Positions 47,901-57,376 of a stretch of DNA of 64,000 nucleotides are shown here, piece after piece; position 1 is the stretch's first letter, and each line of letters begins with the position of its first letter. A program made the position numbers and the translations under genes. The stretch is from Schistocerca nitens. Its lineage: Eukaryota > Arthropoda > Insecta > Orthoptera > Acrididae. Location of the stretch: the NCBI RefSeq assembly GCF_023898315.1, contig NC_064616.1, positions 543,607,602 through 543,671,601 of the forward strand, given 5' to 3'. The notes beneath the pieces were generated by a model, which ran no database searches, was not told where the DNA came from, and saw only the letters and a program-made list of their open reading frames with translations.

Positions 47901-48720
47901 TTCAGCATCTACATTCTACGATTTACTGTTCGGGCTAAAGTGTTAAAGAAAGTGTTACAAGGCTCTTCTCGCATTTTGATGCAACTCAGCACTCATCCCT
48001 GCAGTACAATTTTGCCCTAGTTGTTCTACCTAATTAACTAGAGTGGAGTATACTTCATATTTGAGATGACACAACACAGAAATATCCTGAGTATTGAAGT
48101 CATGTTATCTCAGAGGCTAAGGTACATTACCTGCTCTGCCCAGTCATGGCAGACCACATCTTACATGAGCAGTAAAATGTCAAGGTATCCCATGATGCAT
48201 CTACCACATTCCCAAACCAATGGATAAAAGCACATCAAGTTTTAACTCTAAAAGTGATTGTCACATTGTTTTTTCGTTTTTCTGTAGGGATGTACCACCA
48301 CGGAACCCAGATGACACCTCGACAACGGCAGCAGAGGCACTGGTGCAATTCACCGGCGTCTTACAATCAATGAAGCAGCATGACGCCACATCACTGCTAC
48401 TGCCTGGTCGGGTCGACGTCACCACCAGAAGAAGCACCGTAATCACGTCATTGCCAGCCATAACAACAGCAAAACCACCTGTTCATGATAACCATGCACA
48501 TTTTTCTATACACCTATATATCCATCAAGTAATTTCCGTCATTCTCGCATGTGGCCTGAGCGTCTTTCTATTATTCCTGTTGGTAAAATGGGTGAAATAC
48601 TTGCTGCGCTGTATACAGCGCTATCGCACCAGGCTTTTTTCCGAACTACAACGGTTTCCACTGAGACTTCAGGACCTGATTGCAAGAGACACCCAGCATC
48701 CGTACTCTATAGAACCATGA
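32880..48720 (+). CDS. unrecognised type I single-pass membrane protein, 189 aa, three exons
   Basis: Joining 32880-32922, 37498-37591 and 48288-48720 gives one uninterrupted frame. Donors are GTAAGT and GTGAGT; acceptors are TTTTGTTCCAG and TTTTTCTGTAG; phases are 1 and 2 and match on both sides. Residues 1-15 form a signal peptide (hydrophobic WVVAFLLFTA) with cleavage likely before SQG. Residues 16-60 are acidic (DDNAPFFDDFPGYRSTDD). Residues 90-115 are Thr/Ser/Pro-rich with a dibasic RR. Residues about 127-148 form a transmembrane helix (VISVILACGLSVFLLFLLV). The tail of 41 residues is Arg-rich and ends HPYSIEP. There is no Cys pair in the ectodomain and no N-glycosylation sequon. I do not recognise the family and assign no function. 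Splicing is predicted, not observed. Confidence 0.72.
33808..34024 (-). mobile_element. tRNA-derived SINE in intron 1
   Basis: Minus-strand SINE with GGTTCGAATCC-like B box (CGAACCCGGG region near 33965 on the + strand) and the conserved tail GGCTCTGAGCACTATGGGAC. The 13-base target duplication GCAGACACCATGG is perfect at 33795-33807 and 34025-34037. Confidence 0.9.
34209..34227. repeat. poly-A run, about 18 bases
   Basis: Simple A run next to the Tc1 relic. It could be a remnant retrotransposon tail, but no body was recognised upstream. Confidence 0.6.
34230..35330 (-). mobile_element. Tc1-like transposase relic in intron 1
   Basis: On the minus strand, broken frames read SHIWQRLEKISHSYIALERLRGVTPGVMV (two pieces), near 34770-34860, and FPQEVIERLYEVLPKL, then ACIQGRDGAASY, near 34370-34450. 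These match the middle (GxxPGVMVWG) and the C-terminus of Tc1-like transposases. Many stops. Terminal repeats were not found. Confidence 0.55.
35569..35621 (+). mobile_element. SINE 3' fragment
   Basis: Only the last 50 bases of the SINE family are present (TGATGACCTCAGATGTTAAG to AGAGCCATTTGAACCAT). It sits directly before another Tc1 relic. Confidence 0.75.
35626..35912 (+). mobile_element. Tc1-type transposase C-terminal relic
   Basis: The + strand reads DMDWPTHSPILNPVEHLWEEL near 35678-35740 (canonical xWPxxSPDLNPIEHxW), then, after a frameshift, ESVPGRVEATIKAKGGHYPY before a stop near 35909. It is from a lineage other than the full-length element at 37940. Confidence 0.75.
35913..37497. 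other. intron 1 sequence, nothing recognised
   Basis: AT-rich intronic sequence with a pyrimidine-rich run at 36480-36537. Ends in the exon 2 acceptor, whose pyrimidine tract is at 37478-37495. Confidence 0.45.
37498..37591 (+). CDS. exon 2 of the membrane-protein gene (acidic ectodomain)
   Basis: Ninety-four bases, entered in phase 1 and left in phase 2. It adds residues 15-45 (ASQGTQQRPIVDDNAPFF ... DDIS). The acceptor TTTATTTTGTTCCAG and donor GTGAGT are both strong. It is flanked downstream by a SINE 136 bases away. Confidence 0.7.
37728..37916 (+). mobile_element. tRNA-derived SINE in intron 2
   Basis: Complete SINE with TGGCCGAGTGGTTC A-box region and GGTTCGAATCC B box at 37794-37804. 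The 12-base target duplication TGAGATATTCTT is perfect at 37716-37727 and 37917-37928. Confidence 0.92.
37940..39361 (+). mobile_element. Tc1-like DNA transposon, apparently complete, 1422 bp
   Basis: Bounded by TA at 37938-37939 and 39362-39363. Inverted ends begin CACTCCTGGAAAT on both sides and match over about 27 bases with a few mismatches. It holds one intact transposase gene (38184-39206). The sequence is GC-rich against its AT-rich surroundings. A second, nearly identical copy lies at 60449-61867. It sits in intron 2, 11 bases after a SINE target duplication. Confidence 0.95.
38184..39206 (+). CDS. Tc1-like transposase, intact, 340 aa
   Basis: Cuts the element out and inserts it at TA sites in the nucleus. 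Residues about 15-52 form the helix-turn-helix (DFERGRIVGMREAGWTYRRI) and about 60-72 a GRPR-like basic link (RRPGTGPQRR). The catalytic acidic residues are D155 (VFSDES), D244 (FQQDNARPH) and E277 (SPIEHVWDW). Between D244 and E277 I count 32 residues, two fewer than the 34 of typical Tc1. The start Met at 38184 gives the usual 340-residue length; the open frame extends further upstream, but that lies in the terminal region. No stop or frameshift, so it may be active. Confidence 0.92.
   Translation: MPRQRGREPYVQLTDFERGRIVGMREAGWTYRRIAQHVGREVSTVHRCCRQWSAEGARARRPGTGPQRRTDARQDRRILRSAVGDRTATSQQIRDTVAPGVSARTIRNRLHEAGLRSRTPLGRLPLTPQHRAARLQWCRDTREWRDEWRRVVFSDESRFCLGANDGRMRVWRRAGERHNQDCIRPRHTGLTPGIMVWGAISYTGRTPLVIVEGTLNSARYIKTVIEPIVLPFLDRQGNLLFQQDNARPHVSRATQRALEGVSQLPWPARSPDLSPIEHVWDWMKRRLTRSARPARTLVQLRRQVEMAWQSVPQDYIQHLYDRLHGGIAACIAAKGGYTLY
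39770..40415 (+). mobile_element. Tc1-like transposase relic
   Basis: Broken + strand frames contain DTILTGDTCVSILRDHLHR near 39975-40035 and, near 40170-40400, DMNITEFILGALQRAV, LKDLSTALQDS and LIESMPRRVGEIL, which fit the C-terminal half of a Tc1-like transposase. The catalytic DNARPH and SPIEH boxes are decayed. It is a different family from the element directly upstream. The segment 39364-39770 may be its decayed N-terminal half. Confidence 0.6.
40416..41865. other. intron 2 sequence, nothing recognised
   Basis: AT-rich intronic sequence. Short frames without family features. Confidence 0.4.
41866..42025 (-). repeat. 3' LTR of the truncated element
   Basis: Pairs with 46801-46970. About 160 bases, which is short for an insect LTR. 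Differences are frequent enough for an older insertion than the 18-26 kb element. Confidence 0.7.
42026..42879. other. non-coding 3' interior of the truncated element
   Basis: AT-rich; no reverse transcriptase, RNase H or integrase motif seen. The deletion junction with the RT start probably lies near 42880. Confidence 0.5.
42880..43497 (-). pseudogene. retropepsin and N-terminal RT remnant
   Basis: The protease active site reads ILVDTGGSV near 43460-43490 (canonical DTGAS), and the distal motif VLRIDFL near 43240 replaces the usual ILGxDFL, a Gly to Arg change. One in-frame TGA separates the two parts. Directly after it, FSEKPGK and MSYPI (about 42905-43005) match the entry into Ty3/gypsy reverse transcriptase, which then ends. 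The protein would process the Gag-Pol product in a live element; this one is inactive. Confidence 0.7.
43498..46411 (-). pseudogene. gag of the truncated LTR element, broken
   Basis: Begins at the Met at 46411 (MESKFSEIMMKK). The frame is interrupted by several stops. Recognisable parts are a coiled-coil stretch near 45890-46174, a capsid-like patch near 45720 (HAVDFLAAFRDCF), an Arg/Asn-rich RNA-binding region at 45016-45324, and further hydrophilic segments at 44379-44612, 44003-44323 and 43632-43820. No clear zinc knuckle was found. The longer open frame starting at 46672 lies in the GC-rich leader and is probably not translated. Confidence 0.55.
46780..46797 (-). promoter_or_regulatory. 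primer-binding site, tRNA-Pro type
   Basis: The minus strand reads TGGGGGCTCGTCTGGGAT just inside the 5' LTR. It differs at one base from the tRNA-Pro primer site known from murine leukaemia viruses, and marks where reverse transcription would begin. Confidence 0.8.
46801..46970 (-). repeat. 5' LTR of the truncated element
   Basis: Partner of 41866-42025. Its position directly next to the primer-binding site sets the orientation of the element. Confidence 0.75.
46971..48287. other. intron 2 sequence, nothing recognised
   Basis: AT-rich except for a GC-rich block at about 47390-47530. Ends in the exon 3 acceptor with its pyrimidine tract at 48267-48285. Confidence 0.4.
48288..48720 (+). CDS. 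exon 3 of the membrane-protein gene (stalk, transmembrane helix, tail, stop)
   Basis: Entered in phase 2 after TTTTTCTGTAG. Encodes residues 46-189: DVPPRNPDDTSTTAAEALVQ, a Thr/Ser/Pro-rich stalk (TTRRSTVITSLPAITTAKPP), the helix at 127-148 and the basic tail, ending TGA at 48718-48720. The open frame extends upstream to 48220, but those codons are intron. Confidence 0.75.
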
Positions 48721-48806
48721 ATTCAGATGACAGTGAAATACTCTTTTCACTGTCTTGCAGTTCTTTCAGTTTCGAGTATCACAATGAATTCTCATAACAA
48801 TGAATT

Positions 48807-48812
48807 AATAAA
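48807..48812 (+). terminator. polyadenylation signal AATAAA
   Basis: AATAAA lies 87 bases after the exon 3 stop codon, the expected place for the 3' end of the membrane-protein mRNA. Confidence 0.6.
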
Positions 48813-51800
48813 AATTTCTACCTTAAGGATATGCTAGTCCCGAACATATTCGGTTACACATTATCAAAACTAATTTTATTTTCACAATAGAAAGTTAGGT
48901 CTCAAATGATTCGCAAAGATTAGATATAAAATCTTCTTTCTTCGCGTCGCCTTTCCCTCTTACTTGTTGTAGACTTTCCAAATCGTAAAACGCCATCCAT
49001 CCCGCTGGCACGCATCATCTTCACTACACCTTCGTTTCTCCACATCGCGTTGTCAGTTCGTCCATCTGCGAGTTTGAGGTTTTCCCCTCCGTCTCCTCTA
49101 CATAGTCACGGAAACGCACTTTTCCATGGCATGCTCATCAGATCTGTAGCAACTCAGCCTTGATTTTGAGGGTTGTTCGTGTGTGGAGGTGACTTGCAAA
49201 CTACCTCTTCTGAATTCATTGCGCGCTTAGTCTTTCAGTGTTACACCTTCAGCCTATTGTAACACGAGCGTGTGTTTTGTGAGTCTTAATTATTTCCAGA
49301 CATCACTGTCATGATATAGCAAGGTTCTTACCGCCGTTTTATTAATTTTGTGTTTGTTTTTAAAGAACATTTTTGCATTGCACAAAACCCACGAAAGTGT
49401 ACTGCACTTGTAACCAGTCATAATTCTACAGTACACAGAGAATATAACTTAATAATTGTGTGAATCACATTCGTATTTATAAGTTCGCGTGCTTTACGAA
49501 AAGTAAAGCGCATTTGTGAAGATATTAATCAGCCACGTCCATAGGAAATTGAAAACTTAACTGTATTGCCCGAGACATATCCGAAAGGGAAATAGAGATA
49601 GCTGATATCAGAATGTTAAGTGAGACATAAGTTGAACAAGAAGCAGTAGTCACATTTATGTCTTTCTTTTTTTTGTAGAGAAGTTTGTAATAATAGAGTA
49701 GTAGGAACTGAACGACGTTGTTGTTTATTCAAGAGACCAATAAGAGAGATAATAAGTAGTGTATTCTTTGTATTGTAAATCGGTGCTGAGCTAAAATACA
49801 AAAATAGTCATGTTGGTTGGGATGATGAAACGGTGAGAGTACCGATTATTGTAAAACAGATGTGAAAGTGTGGTTTCATACTTCAGAGATATTTTGTGAA
49901 ATATATTCTCAGATACAAATTATGCGATTCCTGTGTTTGTGTATTTCAATACCTAGGTCATCCTATTATGTACAGAAAACTTACCGCCCACGTTCCTGGC
50001 TGTGATTCTGTCAGACAATTTTTCGGTTTTCTGACGAGCAAAACTGATATCTTTTGCCAATTGACATTAAAGATGCCGAATAACAACATTGGCCAAAGAA
50101 CACTGTAAGCAGACAGCAACTCCGTGAGGAAGACTTTCATCTGAAAAGGCAATACCGTTGATCTTCTGGTCTGAATAAAACTTCCAAAGCAACTGTATGT
50201 TTAATAGAACTAATAAAGATATAGACATGCAAAACCTAGTTGTCAATACTGATCCTAAAGTTTACTGATTACTTGCAAACATATTAACGGAAGTTTCTTG
50301 GTGTATTTACTGCACAAAAAAGACAATTACAACTTAGTATCAGACACTCTCACTGTTTTGGTTGTGTATGTGATTTACTTCATAACAATGTTCCACAATC
50401 ATGGAATTTATCTATGGAATAATATTCTTTTGCAAGAATTTTATAAACAAGTTAAAGTAACTTGGAGGTATAAGTTAAATTCATTCAGTCGTACTCAAGA
50501 ATACAACAACACATATTTTGATAGCAAACTGCAGAGAACGTGTTGATGAAAATATCGTTTCTTTTTCGTGTGAGGACCATAGGCGTAAATTTGTTGAAGG
50601 AGATTATGAAGGTTCCACCTCAATAGCTGTTTACATGAATTTACTAAATTGAATTCACACGATTTGCCACTTTCAGTCTTACAAATTACTTTCAAATACT
50701 GTAGGTGCCAGAGAGCATGTTTTTGTTTATTATTATTTCATCCCCCTCGCATCATATGGGCTGACAGCGGTACAATGTGCCACTCTTCAGCCCAGATCCT
50801 TTATAAGATATGAATGAGGACATACAAAATAAGATTTATGTATTCAAAATTTAAAAACTTTCTAAAATGTAATGAAAGGTGGCTGTATGATCCTCTTTAC
50901 AAAAATAAAATCTTGTTTTCTTTGTTTAAAGTTTAAAAAACGAAGTAGAAATTCCGACAGGCAAGCAGACATTCAAGGACATTAAAAAGGACGGCGACGC
51001 TCATTAAAAAGGGACGCAGTAGTTTCACTGAGCAGCTGAAGTATTTCCGTGCATAAAAATGTTGTGGGCAGGTTAAACGTTGGGCGTTCTGTATGGGATG
51101 ACGCTTGTATGTATACATTTACTAGCGAACTCTGCAATGCTTCTCAACTGCTAAACTTGATGTGTCCTCTCCTTGTCAACTCCTCCAAATCCTCCCCTCT
51201 CTGCATCACCTGCTCCATCCTCCCTCTTTCCACCTTCCTCATTCACCCTCACTGTCTACGTCTCCTCCTCCCTCTGTCTCTTACTAACCCCCTCTCGATA
51301 TTCATTTCCTTCAGCCCCCACCCCCTTTCTCTGTCCTACTCCCCTTTTCTCCTCTATTTACTTAAAACCGTAGGCGAAAAAGAAAACAAAATGATTCAGC
51401 GTTGTGCGTACACCTTATGGTTCAAACTACACATAAGGAAAAAGAATATAATTTGTGGGAAAACGATTAGACAATGATTTATATGCTACCAGAGTTAAAA
51501 CTGACTCTGGGAAAGAAACTGAAAGCGCAGATTTTTCACAGTACACCACAACATTCTCTTTCTCATAGTCGGTTTTAAAAGAAAACCGGCACACATGCAA
51601 ATTTCTGCACCACCGAGCCAGGCGATATGAAGAAAGGCCGTGAGTTTTCCTCTGGCTTCACGTAATACTAAGTTCAGGTGGCTTCTGATATGGTGAAGGA
51701 GTTGTGGGGCGGCGAGTGAGAGAGAGATTGTTGTACTAATGTTTAAATGTTGAATCAGTATCTGGCTTTTCTAATGCTGTTAATGCTGTCTTTCGCCGTT

Positions 51801-52400
51801 CTCAACACTGGCTCTCTATTTAACGTTCTTGACTCCCAGAAAGCGATTTGACAAAACCTGAAGCCTGTAAATAGAGTTCCTAGTGCCCACTTGGTTTTTG
51901 AGAAATATTATTATAGCTGCAGCTTATAGCTCTGAGGAACTAGGAGATTGTCCGGGATTTCTAATCAAAAACGATATTCCAAAATATTTGAGTATATTCT
52001 CCAAATCACAAATACACACACAAGTATCCCTACAACCTAACTAACAGAACAGTTCAGAGTCTATTGCGCTGATGCAACTATAAATGTCCGAATTAAATAT
52101 CGAAATGAATGCTCGCCATAATTTGATGAAATATCTCATCAAACGCCACGCTAAATAAGTAGTAGAATGTCTGTCCCGCGACGGCACGTGAAAAATACGA
52201 CAATACGCACACTGAGGCTAGATAATGAAAATCATCCCAGAATTAACACTTGACTTGAAACGCTTTCCTGGTTACGCGCATCTCGAGTAACATAATACGG
52301 CACCCGAGGCTGTTAGTAGCACTGATACTGGCGCGACGCGATTCCCGACACAGATGGCGTGTCATTCAGCGTCTGGAGAGAACTGGGGCCTTGCTTCCTC
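48813..52400. other. no gene recognised; pyrimidine tract at 51171-51360
   Basis: AT-rich apart from a C/T-rich block of about 190 bases at 51171-51360 (CTCCTCC and CCCTCT motifs), which gives spurious Ser/Pro/Leu-rich frames. A GC-richer part begins near 52190. Confidence 0.45.
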
Positions 52401-52520
52401 GCACAGTGCTCGTATATATAAAGCCGCGGTGCGGACGGCGGAGGGAACGCTTGATCAAGTCGGCTGCCTCGACTAGCCGCTGGGCTAGTAACGCACCACT
52501 TCAAGTTACATAATAAATTG
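52400..52520 (+). promoter_or_regulatory. TATA-box promoter-like segment, possibly in a solo LTR
   Basis: CGTATATATAAAGCC at 52411-52425 is a strong TATA box before a GC-rich stretch. AATAAA follows at 52511-52516. A TATA box and AATAAA about 90 bases apart is the layout of an LTR, but I found no second copy and could not define TG...CA ends. A promoter of an unseen gene is the alternative. Confidence 0.35.
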
Positions 52521-53257
52521 TAGCTTCTCTTGCTGAAGGCCGATGAAGCTCCTAATTTATATATGCATTCATCACGTATATAAGTATTGATAATAAAATT
52601 TTGACGTGGCTAAGTTAAATAACTTGGGCGAGAGAATTTATTTAATTGCACTGCACGCAGAATATGAGCTCTGAACTGTCCCTTTTGAGATCCGCTATTG
52701 CTAGAATTTTATAGGTATCCAAAAGAAACTTCACACATCTTCATAATCATAGCGGACCTCCAACCTATTTAAATCTAAACATCCTAGCCTTAATTACTAA
52801 CCTACTTAATCTATCTTGCTTCCTTCAGTTTTGAGACGAAAACCAGAAATTCGTGAATCTCCACTAAAATCTTAATTTGTGAAATCCAAAGTACAGTTTT
52901 TATTAAATCATTATGAAAGTTGAATCTAAATATAAATTTTGAAGTCTCTAGCTCTTTGTTGTTGCGCCAATTATTTTTATAGAAAAACGTCCAAATTTCG
53001 GAAATGGCTGAAGTTATCGAACTGATATTTAACACACATTAATTTAGCATTATTCCTAACATGCTAGAAAAGTTTTAGTTCATTTGCTTGATGTTTAAGG
53101 TATTGCGCAACATTTATGACGTCAGAGCTAGTTACAGCAGACTGGCTGGCATACAATGATGTGAATTTACTACAGCGTGAGTAGGCTGCTTCCCTACAGA
53201 GTGAACGACTAACCTTACTGAAAATCTTATAAAGTTGTTCCACAAAAAAGCCTTTTT
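52521..53257. other. no gene recognised
   Basis: AT-rich, no recognisable feature. A minus-strand frame at 53064-53282 has no known motif. Confidence 0.4.
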
Positions 53258-53542
53258 GTGCAGAATGACCCAGGAAAACCACTTGGACAAGAATATGAAA
53301 AAAATCAGGTTGTAATGAGACGTGATTCTAACACTTCTACCCGATATATCAACTGTGGACCTGAGTGTAATAAAAACTTAGCTACGAAATTTGGCATCAA
53401 GTTTCAGAAAGAAGCTCAGAAAGATGGAGGCTTTAGAAAGAAGTGTAAAAAGGATAGGATTAATTTTATGAACCAATATAAGATTTCCTGTAGTATTTCC
53501 ATTATTATTACTGTTGTAGCGGTTATTTTATTTTACGAGTAA
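53258..53542 (+). CDS. hypothetical 94-aa open frame with a C-terminal hydrophobic anchor
   Basis: Lys/Arg-rich body ending in a hydrophobic segment (SCSISIIITVVAVILFYE) directly before the stop, the layout of a tail-anchored protein. I recognise no family. There is no clear promoter, splice context or poly-A signal nearby, so a chance frame in AT-rich DNA is at least as likely. Confidence 0.15.
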   Translation: MQNDPGKPLGQEYEKNQVVMRRDSNTSTRYINCGPECNKNLATKFGIKFQKEAQKDGGFRKKCKKDRINFMNQYKISCSISIIITVVAVILFYE

Positions 53543-53918
53543 GTTTTCTTAGCAAAGGTTCTAAAACGCATTCTCCCTAGTGTATCAATCCTTAAAGATT
53601 CTCAAACGAGTGCCGAAAATTCACAAAGCCAAGTCAGCCTGTGACCAATCATTCCAGTCCTCCAAGCGTTTTCTGTTTTCCCCCTCTCACCTAGCCTGAT
53701 GGCTCTCAGGGACAGCCGGGTACCCGAGAGAGCTGCGTTTCTCGACGGCGCATCGCGGCTCTCGCACTCTGTTCCCGGTACGCCTACAGCTGCGAGCGAC
53801 TACGCGCGATGCGGAAACAGAACGAAGGGTTGACAGTAGGCGGGCTCAACATGGCATATGTGGCGGGATGCACGGTAGAGATCAGAAATGAGCTCCATAT
53901 ACTACGCCACTGACCATT
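53543..53918. other. no gene recognised
   Basis: Nothing recognised; GC-rich near 53690-53830. Confidence 0.4.
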
Positions 53919-54320
53919 AAAATCGCTACACCAAGAAGAAATGCAGATGATAAACGGGTATTCATTGGACAAATATATTATACTAGAACTGACATGTGAT
54001 TACAATTTCACCCAATTTGGGTGGATAGATCCTGAGAAATCAGTACCCAGAACAACCACCTCTGGCCGTAATAACGGCCTTGATTCGCCTGGGCATTGAG
54101 TCAAACAGAGCTTGGATGGCGTGTACAGGTACAGCTGTCCATGCAGCTTCAACACGATACCACAGTTCATCAAGAGTAGTGACTGGCGTATTGTGATGAA
54201 CCAGATGCTCGGCCACCATTGACCAGACGTTTTCAATTGGTGAGAGATATGGGGAATGTGCTGGCCAGGGCAGCAGTCGAACATTTTCTGTATCCAGAAA
54301 GGCCCGTACAGGACCTGCAA
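53919..54320 (-). mobile_element. Tc1-like element, truncated 3' end
   Basis: The minus strand reads FLDTENVRLLPWPAHSPYLS near 54230-54290, PIENVW, then LFDSMPRRIKAVITARGGCS near 54060-54120, the C-terminus of a Tc1-like transposase. D of SPDLS is changed to Y. The terminal repeat with CCATTAAAATCGCTACACC begins near 53916. The 5' two-thirds is missing. Confidence 0.85.
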
Positions 54321-56380
54321 CATGGCTTTTGATTGCAGGTATATAACAGGGACATCGGTCTGTGCTAAGTTATCGTTTGAAGGATTATACATGTTTGTCG
54401 TGATGGATATGGAGTAAACAGGAATACCACTATTTTGTTTGCATTAGACGAAATTTATGTGTTTTTCTTATGAATCTTGGACTGTAGCATTAAACTAAGT
54501 CCGGACATCACTCCTTCAACCAGGGCCGTTGCCAGGTGTCTTGTTGCTCTAGGGACAACTGAAAAATAATGCCCCCTGCTTTTTAATGCCATCAGACTCC
54601 CCATTATACCCCCCTCCTCTCTCCCCAATATCCAGTGCACAATCATGAAAATCTCCTATTACACCTTCAATCATTAAACTAAGGTGACTAGACGTCCTCT
54701 TTTCTGGGTACAGTCGTCAATTTTCATGATTTCTCCTCAAATACTTTAAAACTGATTAAGGACAACAAACGTCCTAATTTTTTTATTTTTGTTGTCTATT
54801 TTGGAAATTTCCCAAAATAACTGAAATGGGAACAATGTTCTCAACATTTTGGACTAGAACTCAGCTGATAATAACAATACGACCAAATCTGGTATAAATT
54901 ACTTATTTTATTCAGTTGCAAGAAAATGGACTAGTAAAGATATGGAATTATTTTTTAGTGTGAATGAATTTTTCCTTGAATTTAGAACTTAAGCTGTACT
55001 GATGGGACACACGCCAAGGCATTAGACTAGACCATCTGAATAATCGTGCGCTATTTCGTTTCTTTTTCAAATGAAATATTTTTAGACTGAGGAAAAAATT
55101 TATTTTTTTGAGCATCTGCTTCCGTCAGTGTACCTAAAGACTTGTTAAATAACTGTTTCCGATTACTTTTGAAAAAAAATTCGATGTTTTAATATCTCTT
55201 CTTTTTTTCATTTTGCTCCTCAATTGCTCAGGTTTTTCGCTGTTTCATTTGAAATTAAATTTTTCCGCTGTTTTCCTCCACAAAAATTTTGCCCCCTAGG
55301 CAGCCAACTTGTACTGCCTAATGGTAGAAGCCGCCCTTCCTTCCCCAATGGAACACATTTGCAATGGTGTACATGGCAGTAGTTAATTTTCGCCGTACAC
55401 CCTCCACAGTCTCCCAAAACTCAACTTCGTTAATGGCCATCTGATCCCGACAACCTGTCAGTTCAATTCTTTTTCTAAGTGCTACTGCACAGCAACTAGA
55501 TCATACACTGATCTTCTGCTCTAGCATTAAGTCGTCACCAGTCTTACACTTCTGCATACCTCAGTAAGAGAGAACGTGTCAACGAGTATGAAGTAACAGC
55601 AGCACCACAGTTCTCAGACTCGTCATACTTACGGAGTTACAGTGGGAGCGGAGCAAGCCCGTTACTTCTGATGTACGAACAGCGCTTTGATCTGCAAAGT
55701 ATGCAATCCACAACCTTCGACTGGTACTCCCACCGTTTCTTATCTCTAATGCACCTCTCTGGCAGTGATATTATTTGTGTGGCTGACATGCTCTGTTGTG
55801 ACTGCCGTCACTGCCGTGGTAGCGGTATATACGTCACACAGGGATGACCGTTAGTTCGTTATATGAAGCCAGTACCCGACCCAGTGGAACTGATCGGTAG
55901 TTCATGTCACATGTTTGTAGCCTACTTTAAGGAGATTCAGAAGTACCAGTGTTACTCCACTTTTATGGACATGGATTTTGAATTAAATTTTATCCCGTGT
56001 TGTAATTCTTAAATTACGGATCTGGCTTTGTCATCGCTACTGATTTGAACTGTATTTACTTTTAGTCGTACCATTCACTCTATGATGTGTATTCGGCTAT
56101 CAGCTTAGCGTCGATACTGGTTTTCATACGCTACGTGGTACATATCAGAGAAGTGCCTAGTTTGTATAAGGCTACGATACGGAAGTGGCGAAGAAAAGTT
56201 CAGATCACGGTGTCTTGTTAGTGGCTCATAGACGCAAAGTTTGTTAAAGCAACAGCAGTTAATTGTACAACAGCAACAACTGAAACAACAATGGAAAATT
56301 CAGTAAGTTGGAGATACTGCAGAAATAGAGAAATTTTCTGAAATGCGTAGCAGAGTGGGACACTGTTCCGTCAACAGCAT
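54321..56380. other. no gene recognised
   Basis: AT-rich; no feature recognised on either strand. Confidence 0.4.
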
Positions 56381-56646
56381 GGACAGCAATGGTATCTAAG
56401 CATTGGAATGGTGCTCCATTGCAAACTGCTAACGAAGATAGGAGCTTACGTAGTAGGTTTCCAGATATGTGATCGTCTACACGACTTCTTAAATAACAGG
56501 TCCCAGTCTGCTGTCCTCGACAACCAGTGTCCATCAGAGAGAAAGATAGCGTCAAGAGTTCCCCAGGGAAGTGAGAGTAGTCATCTACTGTTTCCTATAT
56601 ACATAAATGATCTGAAGGACAGGGTGGTAGCAATCTGCTACTGTTT

Positions 56647-56668
56647 GATGATGATGATGATGATGATG
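56647..56668. repeat. GAT microsatellite, about 7 units
   Basis: Lies exactly where the catalytic aspartate codons of the LINE RT (FADD) should be, so the repeat seems to have grown from those codons. Confidence 0.85.
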
Positions 56669-56978
56669 TTCCGTACGGTAAGGTGACGTCGTTGACTGAC
56701 TGTAGGAGGATGCATGATGACTTAGACAGAATTTATAACTGGTGTGATGAATACCAGGTAGCTCTAAACGTTGATAAAAACGTGAGTTAATGCAGATGAG
56801 TGGGAAAATTAGTTCAATTATGTTTGAATACAGCATTAGTAGTGTGTTGCTTGACACAGTTAGGTCGATTTAGTGTCTAGGAATAAATTGGCAAACCAGT
56901 GTGAAGTTGAAGTAGCGTTTAAGGATTATAATGGAAAAGGCGAATGTCGACTTCGGCTTCTTGGGAAGTCTTAGGGAA

Positions 56979-57180
56979 AGCCGGTCGAAGTGGCCGTGCG
57001 GTTAAAGGCGCTGCAGTCTGGAACCGCAAGACCGCTCCGGTCGCAGGTTCGAATCCTGCATCGGGCATGGATGTTTGTGATGTCCTTAGGTTAGTTAGGT
57101 TTAACTAGTTCTAAGTTCTAGGGGACTAATGACCTCAGCAGTTGAGTCCCATAGTGCTCAGAGCCATTTGAACCATTTTT
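56979..57180 (+). mobile_element. tRNA-derived SINE inside the LINE
   Basis: Head with TGGCCGTGCGGTTAAAGG, B box GGTTCGAATCC at 57046-57056, conserved GGTTAGTTAGGTTTAACTAG body. Target duplication TCTTAGGGAA is perfect at 56969-56978 and 57181-57190. Confidence 0.92.
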
Positions 57181-57376
57181 TCTTAGGGAAGGTGGTTCGT
57201 TTGTTAAGCAGACCGTATATAGAACACTAGTGCGACCCATTATTAGTGCTGGTGGGAGTGTGTGGCATCTGCACTGAGTCGGGTTAAATGAAGACGTGAA
57301 GCAGAGTTGAGCTGCTAAATTTGTTTATGGTTGGTTCGAAGAATGCGAAAATATTACGCAGATGCTTCGGGTACTG

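Larger units (their letters stand above)
56408..57376 (+). mobile_element. LINE RT fragment, split by a SINE
   Basis: The + strand reads ICDRLHDFLNNRSQSAVLDN near 56468-56525, VPQGSESS for motif B and PIYINDLKDRV near 56595-56630, then a run of Asp codons where FADD should be, then DDLDRIYNWCDEYQVALN near 56715-56775. After the SINE the C-terminal part resumes near 57185. It is a third LINE lineage in the window. Confidence 0.8.

Noticed and set aside
51049..51477. Ser/Pro/Leu-rich 142-codon frame
   Set aside because: Produced by the C/T-rich tract at 51171-51360; no start context, motif or splice support.
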